DNA from: Selenomonadales bacterium | GTDB lineage: Bacteria; Bacillota; Negativicutes; Sporomusales; UBA7701 | Assembly (NCBI GenBank): GCA_029975165.1 | Contig: JARKPR010000031.1 | Location: 103,640-167,639, forward strand | Direction of reading: 5' to 3' | DNA: 64,000 nucleotides | In this document: piece after piece, positions 8,791 through 17,582 of the stretch | Numbering within the stretch: position 1 is the stretch's first letter | How the letters are laid out: each line of letters starts with the position of its first letter | Notes under the pieces: generated by a model | Database searches by the model: none | Told to the model about the DNA's origin: nothing | Seen by the model: only the letters and a program-made list of their open reading frames with translations | Translations under genes and position numbers: made by a program

Positions 8791-11037
8791 GTGAACAAAG
8801 AATGGAAGCACGAGAACCCGGACGGTTCATATACCGTCAGAACCTGCGGCTGGTCGCCTCCCGGCGATCATCCCGTAGGATGCGGCATGAAGCTGCACGT
8901 CAAAAACGGCAGGCTCGTCAAAGTCGAAGGCGACCCCGATCATCCCATCAGCCAGGGCCGCCTGTGCATCCGCTGCCTGACGCTGCCCGAATACGTGCAT
9001 CATCCCCAGCGCATCACCTCGCCGATGAAGCGCGCCCCCGAAGACCGCGGCAAAGACAAGTGGCAGAAGATTTCCTGGGACGAAGCCTGGGACATCATCG
9101 TGCCCAAGATCAAGCAACTGAAGAAAGACCACGGCGCCGAATCGATCGTCGTTTTCGGCGGCACCGGCCGTCAGGCCTGCCTGTACTACTACCCGCTCGG
9201 CTTCGCCTCCATCGGCACGCCGAACGTCTGTTACCCCTTGAGCGGCTGGTCCTGCTACGGCCCGCGCTGCTCGATCACCGACTACATCCTCGGCGCCGGC
9301 TACCCTGAGATCGACTTCGCCGGCACCTACCCCGACCGCTACGACAACCCGAACTACGTGCTGCCGAAGTGGATAATGGAATGGGGCAAGAACCCACTCA
9401 TGTCCAACCCGGACGGCTTCTTCGGCCACTCGCTCATCGACCTGATGAAGCGCGGCACGGAACTCATCATGATCGACCCTCGCATGACCTGGCTCGGCAC
9501 CCGCTCCAAGTACGTATGCCAGCTGCGTCCCGGCACCGACGCCGCCCTCGCCCTGGCGTTCATCAACGTCATCATCAACGAAGACCTGTACGACAAGGAC
9601 TTCGTCGCCAACTGGTGCTACGGCTTCGACGAACTCAAAGAGCGCGTCCAGGAATATCCGCCCGAGAAAGTCGCCGACATCACCTGGGTGCCGGCGGAAA
9701 AAATCCGCGAAGTCGCCCGCTTTATCGCCACCAACAAGCCGGGCGCCATCCAGTGGGGCCTGGCCGTCGACGAAAACCCGAACGGCGTCCAGCTCGGCCA
9801 CGCCATCCTCACCCTGTGCGCCATCACCGGCAACCTCGACGTTCCCGGCGGCATCACCCTCGGGCCGCCGGCCGCGCTGCTCGGCAAATGGCGGATGGAA
9901 ACCCGCCGCAACCTGTCCCCCGAGCTGTGGGACAAACGTATCGGCGCCAAAGAATGGCCGGCGCTCAGTACCGCCATGGCCACCACCCACCCCGACGAGA
10001 CCCTCGACACCCTCGAAACCGGCAAGCCGTACAAACTGCGCATGGGCTGGTTCAACAGCTCCAACTTCATCACCCCGACCTGTTCCGCGCAGCCCGACCG
10101 CTGGTACCGGGCCCTCAAGAGCCTCGAATTCAACGTCGTCCAGGATACCTTCATGACCCCCACCGCGATGGCCTTCGCCGACGTCTTCCTGCCGCTGCCC
10201 ACCTTCGCCGAGGCCGACGGCGTTGTCGTCACCCACTTCGGCCGCAACGCCGTCTTCCTGGGCGCCATCAACCAGGCCCTCCGCGTCGGTGACACCAAAT
10301 CCGACATCGAGGTCTGCATCGAGCTCGGCAAACGGCTCCACCCCGACATGTGGCCGTTCGACAGCGTCGAGGACTTCTTCACCAAACAGCTCAAACCCGA
10401 GCTGGGCATCGACTTCAACGACCTCAGGGAGCAGTTCGTCTACCAGCCCAAGTACGAATACCGCAAATTCGAATCCGGCAAACTCCGCTCCGACGGCGAG
10501 CCCGGCTTCAACACCGTAACCGGCCAGGTCGAGCTGACCTCGACGCTGTTCGAGGCGTGGGGCGAAGACGCGCTGCCGTACTACCAGGAACCTCCCTACA
10601 GCCCGGTAAGCACGCCCGAGCTGTTCAAGGAATACCCGCTCGTCCTCACCACCGGCGCCAGAAAGTTCACCTCCTTCCATTCCGAGCATCGGCAGATATC
10701 GACCCTGCGCGAAATCGATCCCGATCCCGAAATGGAAATCCATCCCGACACCGCCGCCAAGCTCGGCATCATCAACGGCGACTGGGTCATGATGGAAAAC
10801 ATGTTCGGCAAGTCGAAAGCGCGGGCCAAACTCACGCCGATCATCCACCCGAAAGTCGTGCATGCCACCCACGGCTGGTGGTTCCCCGAAAAACCGGGCG
10901 AAGAGCCCAGCCTCTTCGGCGTCTGGGAAGCCAACATCAACACCCTGGTCCCGCACAAGCACATCGGGAAACTCGGCTTTGGCTGCCCGATGAAACAGAT
11001 GATCTGCAAAGTCTACCGGATAGAAGAGGGTATCTAG
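8791..11037 (+). CDS. Third Mo/W-bis-PGD oxidoreductase, variant Fe-S motif, 748 aa
   Basis: DMSO-reductase-family catalytic subunit. The usual C-x2-C-x3-C is replaced by C19-x11-C31, followed by x27 to C59 and then C62, with H27 in between; the proximal cluster must therefore use a different ligand set or be absent. GWSCYGPRC near residues 152-160 offers the likely metal-ligating cysteine. C-terminal pterin domain: TTGARKFTSFHSEHR and HGWWFPEKPG. No Tat signal. GTG start at 8791 follows a weak AAAGGGTTGGTGAG site. It sits under a sigma-54 promoter and is followed by its own ferredoxin. Relatives of this type include catechol-dehydroxylase-like enzymes, but the substrate is not assignable. 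Confidence 0.9.
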   Translation: MNKEWKHENPDGSYTVRTCGWSPPGDHPVGCGMKLHVKNGRLVKVEGDPDHPISQGRLCIRCLTLPEYVHHPQRITSPMKRAPEDRGKDKWQKISWDEAWDIIVPKIKQLKKDHGAESIVVFGGTGRQACLYYYPLGFASIGTPNVCYPLSGWSCYGPRCSITDYILGAGYPEIDFAGTYPDRYDNPNYVLPKWIMEWGKNPLMSNPDGFFGHSLIDLMKRGTELIMIDPRMTWLGTRSKYVCQLRPGTDAALALAFINVIINEDLYDKDFVANWCYGFDELKERVQEYPPEKVADITWVPAEKIREVARFIATNKPGAIQWGLAVDENPNGVQLGHAILTLCAITGNLDVPGGITLGPPAALLGKWRMETRRNLSPELWDKRIGAKEWPALSTAMATTHPDETLDTLETGKPYKLRMGWFNSSNFITPTCSAQPDRWYRALKSLEFNVVQDTFMTPTAMAFADVFLPLPTFAEADGVVVTHFGRNAVFLGAINQALRVGDTKSDIEVCIELGKRLHPDMWPFDSVEDFFTKQLKPELGIDFNDLREQFVYQPKYEYRKFESGKLRSDGEPGFNTVTGQVELTSTLFEAWGEDALPYYQEPPYSPVSTPELFKEYPLVLTTGARKFTSFHSEHRQISTLREIDPDPEMEIHPDTAAKLGIINGDWVMMENMFGKSKARAKLTPIIHPKVVHATHGWWFPEKPGEEPSLFGVWEANINTLVPHKHIGKLGFGCPMKQMICKVYRIEEGI

Positions 11038-11071
11038 CCGGCGACGGGAAATAGCGATAGGAGGGTGAACA

Positions 11072-11407
11072 ATGTCACGTAACGGCTTGTTGATCGACTA
11101 CCAATACTGCACAGGCTGCCATAGCTGCGAAGTGGCCTGCAAGAACGAGCATAAAATCCCCCGCGGCAAATGGGGCATAAAACTCACCGAAGTCGGCCCC
11201 TGGCAGATGGAAGGCGACAAATGGGAGTGGAACTACGTTCCCGTCCCCACCTCGCTCTGCGACCTGTGCGAAGACAGGGTCAAAAACGGCGAGAAGCCGA
11301 CCTGCGTCCACCACTGCCTCGGGCAGTGCATGGAATACGGCCCGGTGGAAGAACTGGCCAAGAAGATGGCCGAAAAAGGCAAAAGAGTCGTCCTGTTCGC
11401 TCCCTGA
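11072..11407 (+). CDS. Short two-cluster [4Fe-4S] ferredoxin subunit, 111 aa
   Basis: Electron-transfer partner for the preceding Mo enzyme. Cluster one is CTGCHSCEVAC at residues 13-23; the second is built from CDLC and CVHHC in the C-terminal half, with an extra C in GQC. Compared with DmsB-type subunits of about 180 residues it lacks the two central clusters, and no membrane subunit follows, so electrons probably come from a soluble donor. ATG preceded by AGGAGGGTGAACA. Confidence 0.9.
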   Translation: MSRNGLLIDYQYCTGCHSCEVACKNEHKIPRGKWGIKLTEVGPWQMEGDKWEWNYVPVPTSLCDLCEDRVKNGEKPTCVHHCLGQCMEYGPVEELAKKMAEKGKRVVLFAP

Positions 11408-11557
11408 GCCACGCTGACGACAACATCATTTGTCCGCTGACGAAGCATAAGGCCGTCGGGCCCCCATCACGGGGGGGGCCCGGGGGCAGTATGCGTATTT
11501 GCAGTTACCACGCAAGGCGCTGGTTGTACTCAATACTTTGGGGAAGGAGGGACAAGA

Positions 11558-11722
11558 ATGGCAGAAGAGCAAAAACCGGTTGCCCCGGCTCCGCGCAAGG
11601 TTCAGAAGCCGCTCAATCCGTTGGCGATGAAACCTGGCCAGAAGTACGACTCGGTCAACTACGCGCAAGAAAAGCTCTATAAGGATATCCTGGAAGATCT
11701 GGAAGATAAGGATAAGAAGTAA
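11558..11722 (+). CDS. 54-residue charged protein of the sigma-54 Mo-enzyme operon
   Basis: Short frame with an excellent ribosome site (GGGAAGGAGGGACAAG before ATG 11558) ending in TAA at 11720-11722. The product starts with a Pro/Ala/Lys-rich stretch (PVAPAPRKVQKPLNP) and ends in an acidic/basic helix (KDILEDLEDKDKK). No cysteines or membrane segments. It follows the ferredoxin by 150 bp, so it may be a small accessory subunit or chaperone of the enzyme. I do not recognise a family. Confidence 0.6.
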   Translation: MAEEQKPVAPAPRKVQKPLNPLAMKPGQKYDSVNYAQEKLYKDILEDLEDKDKK

Positions 11723-11910
11723 AATGACGCCCTCCCCTGCAAGGGGGAGTGCAGCAACCGAAAGACAGCCTATCCGATGATGGTGTAGCATGGCCAGATT
11801 TCCGGCTGTTTCAGGCAAAGCCGGGCGGCCGGGCATATGATATTATCGAAGGGTAGGCTGTTTTCGCTGCCGGGGTTGCACGGCGGCGAACAAGGCGGGA
11901 GGGAATAACC

Positions 11911-12198
11911 ATGTGCTGGTCCTGCAACCCCTACTGCGGCGGCTGCAAACCGCCGCAGCCGAAACCGCGGAAATGCCCCGCCTGCAACGCGTTCAATTTC
12001 GGCGACGAGGACAAATGCAGGCGGTGCGGCGCCTCCTTGCCCGAACGGGTGCCGCCGGTCCCCGTCCTGTGCCTCTACATCGGCGGCCGGATGTGCGCCA
12101 ACCCCTGCGGCCGCCACAAAAAAGCGCCCGAGGACGGGGCCGCGGCGAACTGCACCTTTCACACCCCGCTGCCCGACCCCGGCGCGAAGGACGAATGA
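11911..12198 (+). CDS. Cys-rich zinc-ribbon protein, 95 aa
   Basis: Small soluble protein rich in CxxC pairs: CWSC, CGGC, CPAC...CRRC (a zinc ribbon at about residues 22-40) and later cysteines in LCLY, MCANPCGRH and NCTFH. Start ATG after GGCGGGAGGGAATAACC. It stands alone between two terminator-like regions, so is probably monocistronic. Function unknown; metal binding is the only supportable statement. Confidence 0.7.
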   Translation: MCWSCNPYCGGCKPPQPKPRKCPACNAFNFGDEDKCRRCGASLPERVPPVPVLCLYIGGRMCANPCGRHKKAPEDGAAANCTFHTPLPDPGAKDE

Positions 12199-12210
12199 AA
12201 AGCGCCGCCC

Positions 12211-12245
12211 AAAGGCTTCCGGATAACCCGGAAGCCTTGCTTTTC
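12211..12245 (+). terminator. Rho-independent terminator after the zinc-ribbon gene
   Basis: Stem AAGGCTTCCGG / CCGGAAGCCTT with a short loop, followed by GCTTTT. Confidence 0.8.
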
Positions 12246-12387
12246 GGATCCCCGAGACTTGCGGCGGGCAACGAATCGGCATCGCTGCGCCGTAAATATT
12301 CTTCGCGGTACGCAGGTTTTTCGCCGCCCGTCATCGTATTTAAATAACAGGCGGCATCGAGGCCGCCGGAATTTAGGGGGTAGAAAA

Positions 12388-12849
12388 GTGCGTAAACTCG
12401 CCACAAAACCAGGGAAAATCATCGCCGTTCTCGTCGCCGCCTTCATCATCGCCGCCGTCGGCGCGGTCGCTACAGCCACGACGGCAATCGCGGCGCCGGC
12501 AGCCTCAGGCATCGGCTACGTCGACTACCGCCTGCTGATGGCCCAGCATCCGGACACCCCGGCCGCCGAGAAAAATATCCAGGACCTTGTCCAGCAGGCC
12601 GAGAAGGAATTCGCCGAGAAATCGGCCAACATGAACGACCAGGACAAAAAGAACCTGTTCGCGCAGATGAAGCAGCAGCTCGACGCCAAGGGATTGGCCA
12701 TCATGGGGGAGATAGAAGCGAAAGTGATCGCGGCGATCAAAGAAGTCGCCGATAAAAAAGGCCTTTCGGTCATTATCGATAAGAGCGTGGCTATTTACGG
12801 CGGCGAAGACATCACCGCCGAAGTGGGCAAGAAGCTCACCGGGAAGTAG
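12388..12849 (+). CDS. OmpH/Skp-family periplasmic chaperone, 153 aa
   Basis: Exported protein: basic N-terminus, long hydrophobic stretch and an AxA-type cleavage region near residue 36. The mature part begins GIGYVDYRLLMAQHP, the OmpH opening in which a beta strand precedes long coiled helices (QQAEKEFAEKSANMND, KKNLFAQMKQQLDAK), and closes with the EVADKKGLSVIIDKS strand common to the family. Skp-type proteins hold unfolded outer-membrane proteins in the periplasm, so this gene argues for a diderm cell. GTG 12388 is chosen because TAGGGGGTAG lies just upstream and the signal peptide follows directly. Confidence 0.8.
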   Translation: MRKLATKPGKIIAVLVAAFIIAAVGAVATATTAIAAPAASGIGYVDYRLLMAQHPDTPAAEKNIQDLVQQAEKEFAEKSANMNDQDKKNLFAQMKQQLDAKGLAIMGEIEAKVIAAIKEVADKKGLSVIIDKSVAIYGGEDITAEVGKKLTGK

Positions 12850-12856
12850 CAACTCC

Positions 12857-12887
12857 GGCCGGCCCGACAGGGCCGGCCAACCTTTTT
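12857..12887 (+). terminator. Rho-independent terminator after the OmpH-like gene
   Basis: Nine-pair GC stem GGCCGGCCC / GGGCCGGCC with a four-base loop, followed by AACCTTTTT. Confidence 0.85.
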
Positions 12888-12981
12888 GCGCGCCGGCACA
12901 TATTTGCGAAAAGGTACTTGTAGGGGGTTTCCATAAGTAGTACAATTGTCCTGTGTGGACAAACTATTGGGAGGGAGATTT

Positions 12982-13803
12982 TTGGACGTAGTCAAAAGCT
13001 GGCGGATCCATGTTTTCGCACTCGTAATCGTCATCCTCACCGAACTCATCGGTACCAAGAAAATTACCTTGGGCCCAGCTACCCTGCTGTTCCTGCCGAT
13101 GCTGTACGCGATGGTGATCGGCGCGGTTGTCAGCTGGCCCCGCCTCAAGCTGCTCAAGCTGCCGGAAATGAAGGCTTCCTCGGCCGCCCTCGGCGTGCTC
13201 ACCTTCATGCTCATCACCAAGCTGGGCGTCGGCATCGGCCCGGCGATCGGCAAACTGCTCAACTCCGGTCTGGCGCTGTCTATGCAGGAACTGGGACACT
13301 TCCTCGGCACGGTGATCCTCGGCCTGCCGGTGGCCCTGCTGCTCGGCATCGGCCGCGAGACGATCGGCGCCACCTATTCCATCGACCGCGAGCCCAACAT
13401 CGCCATCATCGCCGAGCGGTTCGGCAGCGACTCGCCCGAACTGCGCGGGACGATGGCCGTGTACATATGCGGCACGCTGTTCGGCGCCATCTGGCTAGGG
13501 ATGTTCGCCGGCGTCATGGCCAGCATGAACATCTTCCATCCCTACGCGCTGGCCATGGGTTGCGGCGTCGGCTCCGGCAGCATGATGGCCGCCTCCTCCG
13601 GCGCCCTCCAAGCCGCCTTCCCCGAAATGGGCAAAGACATCCTCATTTACGCCGGCGCCAGTAACCTCCTGACGAGCACCATCGGCATCTATTTCGCCCT
13701 GTTCGTTTCCCTGCCTGTCACCGAGTACCTCTACAAGAAGCTGTCGCCGATAATCGGCCGCGGGCCCATCCATCAGGCGGCCAGCAAGGGAGGGACGAAC
13801 TGA
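12982..13803 (+). CDS. DUF3100-type membrane protein, 273 aa
   Basis: Polytopic inner-membrane protein with about eight hydrophobic helices and a glycine-rich GCGVGSGSMMAASSGAL segment near residue 200. It looks like the DUF3100 family, often paired with a second small membrane protein and an amidohydrolase, which is the case here. TTG 12982 is preferred because GGGAGGGAG lies 6-8 bp upstream; an in-frame ATG at 12946 lacks a ribosome site. Likely half of a two-component carrier for the substrate or product of the M20 hydrolase on the facing strand. Confidence 0.75.
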   Translation: MDVVKSWRIHVFALVIVILTELIGTKKITLGPATLLFLPMLYAMVIGAVVSWPRLKLLKLPEMKASSAALGVLTFMLITKLGVGIGPAIGKLLNSGLALSMQELGHFLGTVILGLPVALLLGIGRETIGATYSIDREPNIAIIAERFGSDSPELRGTMAVYICGTLFGAIWLGMFAGVMASMNIFHPYALAMGCGVGSGSMMAASSGALQAAFPEMGKDILIYAGASNLLTSTIGIYFALFVSLPVTEYLYKKLSPIIGRGPIHQAASKGGTN

Positions 13804-14255
13804 TGAAAATCACGGAATACGGACTGATGCTGCTTATCGCCGGCGTCATGGCCGTCATCGGCAACAAAGTCGGCTATAGTCCCACCGTGCCGGTGGGCGA
13901 AGCCGTCATCGGCTACCTTATCATGGTGGCCATCACCCTCGTAGGCATCGGCGTCCAGCGGGTGCTGCCCTTCAAGCTGCCAATCGTCTTCTGGGTATCG
14001 ATCGTCGCCATCCTCTCGACCACGCCCATCTCGCCGATCGCCAAAACGGTCACCTACTACACCGACAAGGTCGCTTTCCTGGCCCTATGCACGCCCATCC
14101 TGGCCTATGCCGGCCTGGCGGTCGGCAAAGACCTCGAAGATTTCAAGAAAATCTCCTGGAAGATCGTAATCGTCGCCCTGTGCGTATACACCGGCACCTT
14201 CATCTTCGCGACGATGGTGGCCCAGGTCATGCTGCACATCGAAGGGGTTATTTAA
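13803..14255 (+). CDS. Small membrane partner of the DUF3100 protein, 150 aa
   Basis: Five or so hydrophobic helices, no signal peptide. Start ATG overlaps the previous stop (TGATG), showing translational coupling, so the two products are probably made in fixed ratio and form one carrier. Function inferred only from this pairing and from the neighbouring amidohydrolase. Confidence 0.7.
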   Translation: MKITEYGLMLLIAGVMAVIGNKVGYSPTVPVGEAVIGYLIMVAITLVGIGVQRVLPFKLPIVFWVSIVAILSTTPISPIAKTVTYYTDKVAFLALCTPILAYAGLAVGKDLEDFKKISWKIVIVALCVYTGTFIFATMVAQVMLHIEGVI

Positions 14256-14278
14256 TCCCGGGTCTATCCGCAAACACA

Positions 14279-14308
14279 GAAGAGGCCGGCATTGCCGGCC
14301 TCTTTTCT
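14279..14308. terminator. Bidirectional terminator between convergent genes
   Basis: Stem AGAGGCCGGC / GCCGGCCTCT with loop ATT and TTTT on the plus side; serves the transporter pair and the M20 gene that face each other. Confidence 0.8.
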
Positions 14309-14319
14309 CGGACTCCATC

Positions 14320-15633
14320 CTACTTCTTGCGCAGGTTCTCCATAAAGCTTAGGTAACTCTCCTTAGTCATCTTCGGCGTGAAGCTGGCGGCGATCCCCTC
14401 GGCCACGGCCGCATCGTCCGCCAGCAGATCGATAACCGTCATCGCCATCAGCTGGGCCGGCACGAGATACGCCATCTCCGGATCGACGACCGTAAAATCG
14501 CGGGTGTGGGCAGTGCCGGTGACGCCGCCGACATACGGCTGGATGATCGGCATGATATGCGCCAGGTCGCCCATGTCGGTGCTGCCGGCATGGTGGCCGG
14601 CCTGCCTGACGGCATCCTTCCCCAGCAGGGCGGCGGCGTTGGCGGCGAACAGCCCCGACATCGTCGGCTCCTCGAACATCGGCAGATAACCGGGCAGGTC
14701 GGTGATCTCCACGCTGGCGCCGATGGCGTCGGCCCCGGCCCTGAGGGCGCGGTCGACCTTCCTGTTGGCGTCGACGATGGCCTCGACCGTCCGGCCGCGC
14801 ACATAGCTCTCCATGCGGACATCGGACGGGATGACGTTGACGAGGTCGCCGCCCTTGGTGAGGATGGGGTGGAAGCGGACGTAATCCTCGTCGCGGAAGG
14901 TTTCCCGCTGGGCGTTGACGGCCATGATCGCTAGCATGGCGGCATTCAAGGCATTGATGCCCTCGTGGGGGGCGCCGGCGGAGTGGGCCTCGCGGCCGAT
15001 GAAGCGGGCCAGCTTGCCGACGAAGCCGTTGTTCGTGCCGCCGACCGCGACGGACCGCCCGGCTTTGCCGCCTGTGTCGGAGTGGATCATCATCGCCATA
15101 TCGATGTCGTCGAAATCGCCGCGGGCGATAAGCTCGGGCTTGCCGCCGAGATACGTGAGCTTGCCGTCCTGGCAGAGACGGTTGCGGTACTCGATCTCCA
15201 CATACTCTTCGGCCGGCACGGCAAACAGCACGACATCGCCGGCCAGGTGCGGCATGACCTGGCCGGCGGTCAGGCCGATGCCGCAGCCGACCATCGCCGC
15301 TATCTGGGCGAAGTGGCCGCAGGCATGGGCGGCGCCGGTCTGGGGGTTGGCGAAGGGATGCTCATAACAGATGACCGCGTCGAGCTCGCCGAGGACGGCG
15401 ACCGACCGCCCGGGCCGGGCGCCTTTCAGGCGGCCCTTCACGCCGGTTATGGCGTGGCCGGTGGTATGGGCGATGCCGTGGCGCGTGAGCGCCGCCGCCA
15501 CCTTCGCGGCGGTCGCCGTTTCCTTGAAGCCCAGTTCGGGCTCGCGGAAAATGTTGTCGCCGAGGCTTTTTATCTCGCCGGCATGGTCGCGGATGGCCCT
15601 GCAGGCCTGCTCCTTGAGGGTGGCTTTGTCCAT
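14320..15633 (-). CDS. M20-family amidohydrolase (AbgB-like), 437 aa
   Basis: Cytoplasmic zinc-dependent amidohydrolase of the M20D type (aminobenzoyl-glutamate or N-acyl-amino-acid hydrolases). Visible motifs: FREPELGFKE near the N-terminus, GELDAVICYEHP, HACGHFAQIAAM (metal ligands), PAEEYVEIEYRNR (catalytic Glu pair), VGGTNNGFVGKLARFIGREAHSAGAPHEGINAL for the dimerisation lid, and GSTDMGD near the C-terminus. Start ATG 15633 is selected because TTAAGGAGCTGAGC precedes it. Convergent with the two membrane genes, which may transport its substrate. Confidence 0.85.
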   Translation of the reverse strand: MDKATLKEQACRAIRDHAGEIKSLGDNIFREPELGFKETATAAKVAAALTRHGIAHTTGHAITGVKGRLKGARPGRSVAVLGELDAVICYEHPFANPQTGAAHACGHFAQIAAMVGCGIGLTAGQVMPHLAGDVVLFAVPAEEYVEIEYRNRLCQDGKLTYLGGKPELIARGDFDDIDMAMMIHSDTGGKAGRSVAVGGTNNGFVGKLARFIGREAHSAGAPHEGINALNAAMLAIMAVNAQRETFRDEDYVRFHPILTKGGDLVNVIPSDVRMESYVRGRTVEAIVDANRKVDRALRAGADAIGASVEITDLPGYLPMFEEPTMSGLFAANAAALLGKDAVRQAGHHAGSTDMGDLAHIMPIIQPYVGGVTGTAHTRDFTVVDPEMAYLVPAQLMAMTVIDLLADDAAVAEGIAASFTPKMTKESYLSFMENLRKK

Positions 15634-15854
15634 AATGCTCAGCTCCTTAAGATATGGTGCGGAAAGGGAATAATAAACCCAATACCACCTCGGCAGGGCA
15701 AAATCCTGCCGCCGGCGCCTTGAGGCGACAATCGCGGCCAAAAAGGCCGCCGGCGAGCGAAACTTTGCCGCGGAGGGCTGGAAATTCCGGCCGGTTCTGC
15801 TATAATGAGCATGAGGCGGAACAAAACCGGTCCGCCGCGGCGAAAAATGGATAA

Positions 15855-15948
15855 AGGCTGGGGGAGCCGGGATGGCCGGCTGAGATATAGACCCGCTCGT
15901 CTATGACCCCTATAACCTGATCTGGGTAATGCCAGCGTAGGGATAGCT
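15855..15948 (+). promoter_or_regulatory. TPP riboswitch (THI box)
   Basis: Carries the thiamine-pyrophosphate aptamer signatures CTGAGA (15880) and ACCTGATCTGGGTAATGCC (about 15914-15932), ending in AGCGTAGGGA. Position and orientation fit control of the thiM-thiW operon that starts 150 bp downstream. Confidence 0.95.
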
Positions 15949-15965
15949 GCGGGAATCGTCGTGTT

Positions 15966-15999
15966 TCGGGCGCATCCTTACGGGGAGCGCCCGTTTTTG
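15966..15999 (+). terminator. Riboswitch expression-platform terminator
   Basis: Stem CGGGCGC / GCGCCCG followed by TTTTT, directly downstream of the TPP aptamer. TPP binding should favour this hairpin and stop transcription before thiM. Confidence 0.75.
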
Positions 16000-16096
16000 T
16001 CGCCTTCACGTCCCTTTTTTCTGTGGTTCGGGGCCGCCCTCCCGGCGGTGGCCGCCACCGGGCTCTATATTTTCTCGTGGGGAGGTGCGCCGCAAA

Positions 16097-16903
16097 ATGG
16101 TCCTGTTGCCGGAAATCGCCCAAACCGTTGCCGCGGTAAGGGCCCAAAAGCCGCTTATCCATCACCTGACCAACTACGTCACCGCCAACGACAGCGCCAA
16201 CATCACCCTCGCCTTCGGCGCCTCGCCGGTCATGGCCAGCGCCCCGGACGAGGCAACCGCCATGGTCGCCATGGCCGCCGCCCTCGTCCTCAACCTCGGC
16301 ACCCTCAGCCCTGACGCCGTCGACACCATGGTCGCCGCCGGCCGCCGGGCCGGCGAACTCGGCATCCCCGTCGTCCTCGACCCGGTCGGGGCGGGGGGAA
16401 CGCCGCCGCGCACCGCCGCCGCCCACCGCATCCTCCGCGAAGTGCCCCTGGCCGTCGTCCGCGGCAACGCCGCCGAAATCGCCGCCCTCGCCGGCCGCCG
16501 GGCCGCCATCCGCGGTGTCGACGCCGCCGGAGCAGAGGCGGACGGCGAAGCGATCGCCGCCGGCCTGGCCCAAGAACTCGGCTGCGTCGTGGCCGTCACC
16601 GGCCCGGCCGATATCGTCGCCGCCGCCGGCCGTATCTGCCGCATCGCCAACGGCCACCCGTGGCTGGCCGGCGTCACCGGCACCGGCTGCATGGCCACCT
16701 CCCTCATCGGCTGCTGCTGCGGATCCGGCGCCGCCCCCTACGTCGGCGCCGTCGCCGGCCTGACCGTCATGGGCGTCGCCGGCGAACTCGCCCACCGCGC
16801 CCTCCGGCCGGGGGAAGGGATAGGCACCTTCCGCGTCAGGCTGTTCGACGCCGTCTTCGCCATGACCCCGGAGCTCGTGCTCCGCCACGGCCAAATAGGC
16901 TGA
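16097..16903 (+). CDS. thiM: Hydroxyethylthiazole kinase
   Basis: Phosphorylates 4-methyl-5-(2-hydroxyethyl)thiazole for thiamine salvage. Family motifs: PLIHHLTNYVTANDSAN near the N-terminus, LDPVGAGGTPPR, VRGNAAEIAAL and GVTGTGCMATSLIG with the catalytic cysteine. Length of 268 aa is normal. ATG 16097 is favoured because GGGGAGGTG lies about 10 bp upstream; a GTG at 16085 sits inside that site. Under TPP riboswitch control and co-transcribed with thiW. Confidence 0.95.
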   Translation: MVLLPEIAQTVAAVRAQKPLIHHLTNYVTANDSANITLAFGASPVMASAPDEATAMVAMAAALVLNLGTLSPDAVDTMVAAGRRAGELGIPVVLDPVGAGGTPPRTAAAHRILREVPLAVVRGNAAEIAALAGRRAAIRGVDAAGAEADGEAIAAGLAQELGCVVAVTGPADIVAAAGRICRIANGHPWLAGVTGTGCMATSLIGCCCGSGAAPYVGAVAGLTVMGVAGELAHRALRPGEGIGTFRVRLFDAVFAMTPELVLRHGQIG

Positions 16904-16921
16904 TAACCGGAGGGATGCAAC

Positions 16922-17413
16922 ATGAACAACCGGAAACTCACCTTCACCGCCTTATTCGTCGCCATTGGCGTATTCGCCGCCCAGCTCGTCTACATCCCGG
17001 TCGGGGTCGCCAAGTGCTTCCCCGTCCAGTCCGCCATCAACATCCTCCTGGCGGTGCTGCTCGGAACACGGTCCGCAGTCAACGCCGCCTTCGCCACCTC
17101 GCTCCTGCGCAACTTCCTCGGCACCGGCTCGCCGCTCGCCTTTCCCGGCAGCATGATCGGCGCCGCCCTCGCCGGCATCATCTACAAGCGCACCAACAGC
17201 TTCCTCGGCGCCGTGGCCGGCGAACTCCTCGGCACCGGCCTCGTCGGCGCGCTGGCCGCCTTTCCCGTCGCCAAATACCTCATCGGCTCCCAGGTCGGCG
17301 CCCTGTTCTTCGTCGTCCCGTTCGCCGTGAGCGCGGCCGGCGGCGCGGTCGTTGCCGCCCTGCTGTACTACACGCCGGCCGTAACCCTAATGCGCGAATG
17401 GCTAGGTAATTGA
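16922..17413 (+). CDS. thiW: ThiW, thiazole-precursor ECF transporter S component
   Basis: Substrate-binding membrane component of an energy-coupling-factor transporter, 163 aa with about six helices. The N-terminal KLTFTALFVAIGVFAAQLVYIPVG and VAKCFPVQSAINILLAVLLG segments are typical of ThiW. It follows thiM by 19 bp behind the TPP riboswitch, so uptake and phosphorylation of thiazole are co-regulated. The shared ECF A/T module is not in the window. Confidence 0.92.
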   Translation: MNNRKLTFTALFVAIGVFAAQLVYIPVGVAKCFPVQSAINILLAVLLGTRSAVNAAFATSLLRNFLGTGSPLAFPGSMIGAALAGIIYKRTNSFLGAVAGELLGTGLVGALAAFPVAKYLIGSQVGALFFVVPFAVSAAGGAVVAALLYYTPAVTLMREWLGN

Positions 17414-17427
17414 AAAATTATTCTCAA

Positions 17428-17459
17428 AGCCGGCGGCCGCTGCCGCCGGTTACTTTTTT
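17428..17459 (+). terminator. Terminator of the thiM-thiW operon
   Basis: Stem GCCGGCGGC / GCCGCCGGT with a four-base loop followed by TACTTTTTT. Confidence 0.85.
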
Positions 17460-17537
17460 CCCTCATCTACTGCTTATTCCCATGAAAGCGCGGCCGGCGA
17501 TACGCCAATACTAAAGCCGACGAAGGAGGTGGGCGCA

Positions 17538-17582
17538 ATGCCGGCACAAGAGCGCGCGGCCATGGCAACCCGCCATGGATGA
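17538..17582 (+). CDS. 14-codon leader ORF overlapping the MATE start
   Basis: A perfect AAGGAGGT precedes ATG 17538, which opens a 14-codon frame ending TGA at 17580. That stop overlaps the ATGGATGA start region of the exporter gene at 17575, which has no ribosome site of its own. This looks like translational coupling through a leader peptide. An alternative is a frameshift that split an originally longer N-terminus. Confidence 0.45.
   Translation: MPAQERAAMATRHG

Noticed and set aside
8791..11407. Naming the third Mo enzyme a catechol dehydroxylase
   Set aside because: The variant Fe-S motif and small ferredoxin are suggestive only; substrate cannot be told from sequence alone.
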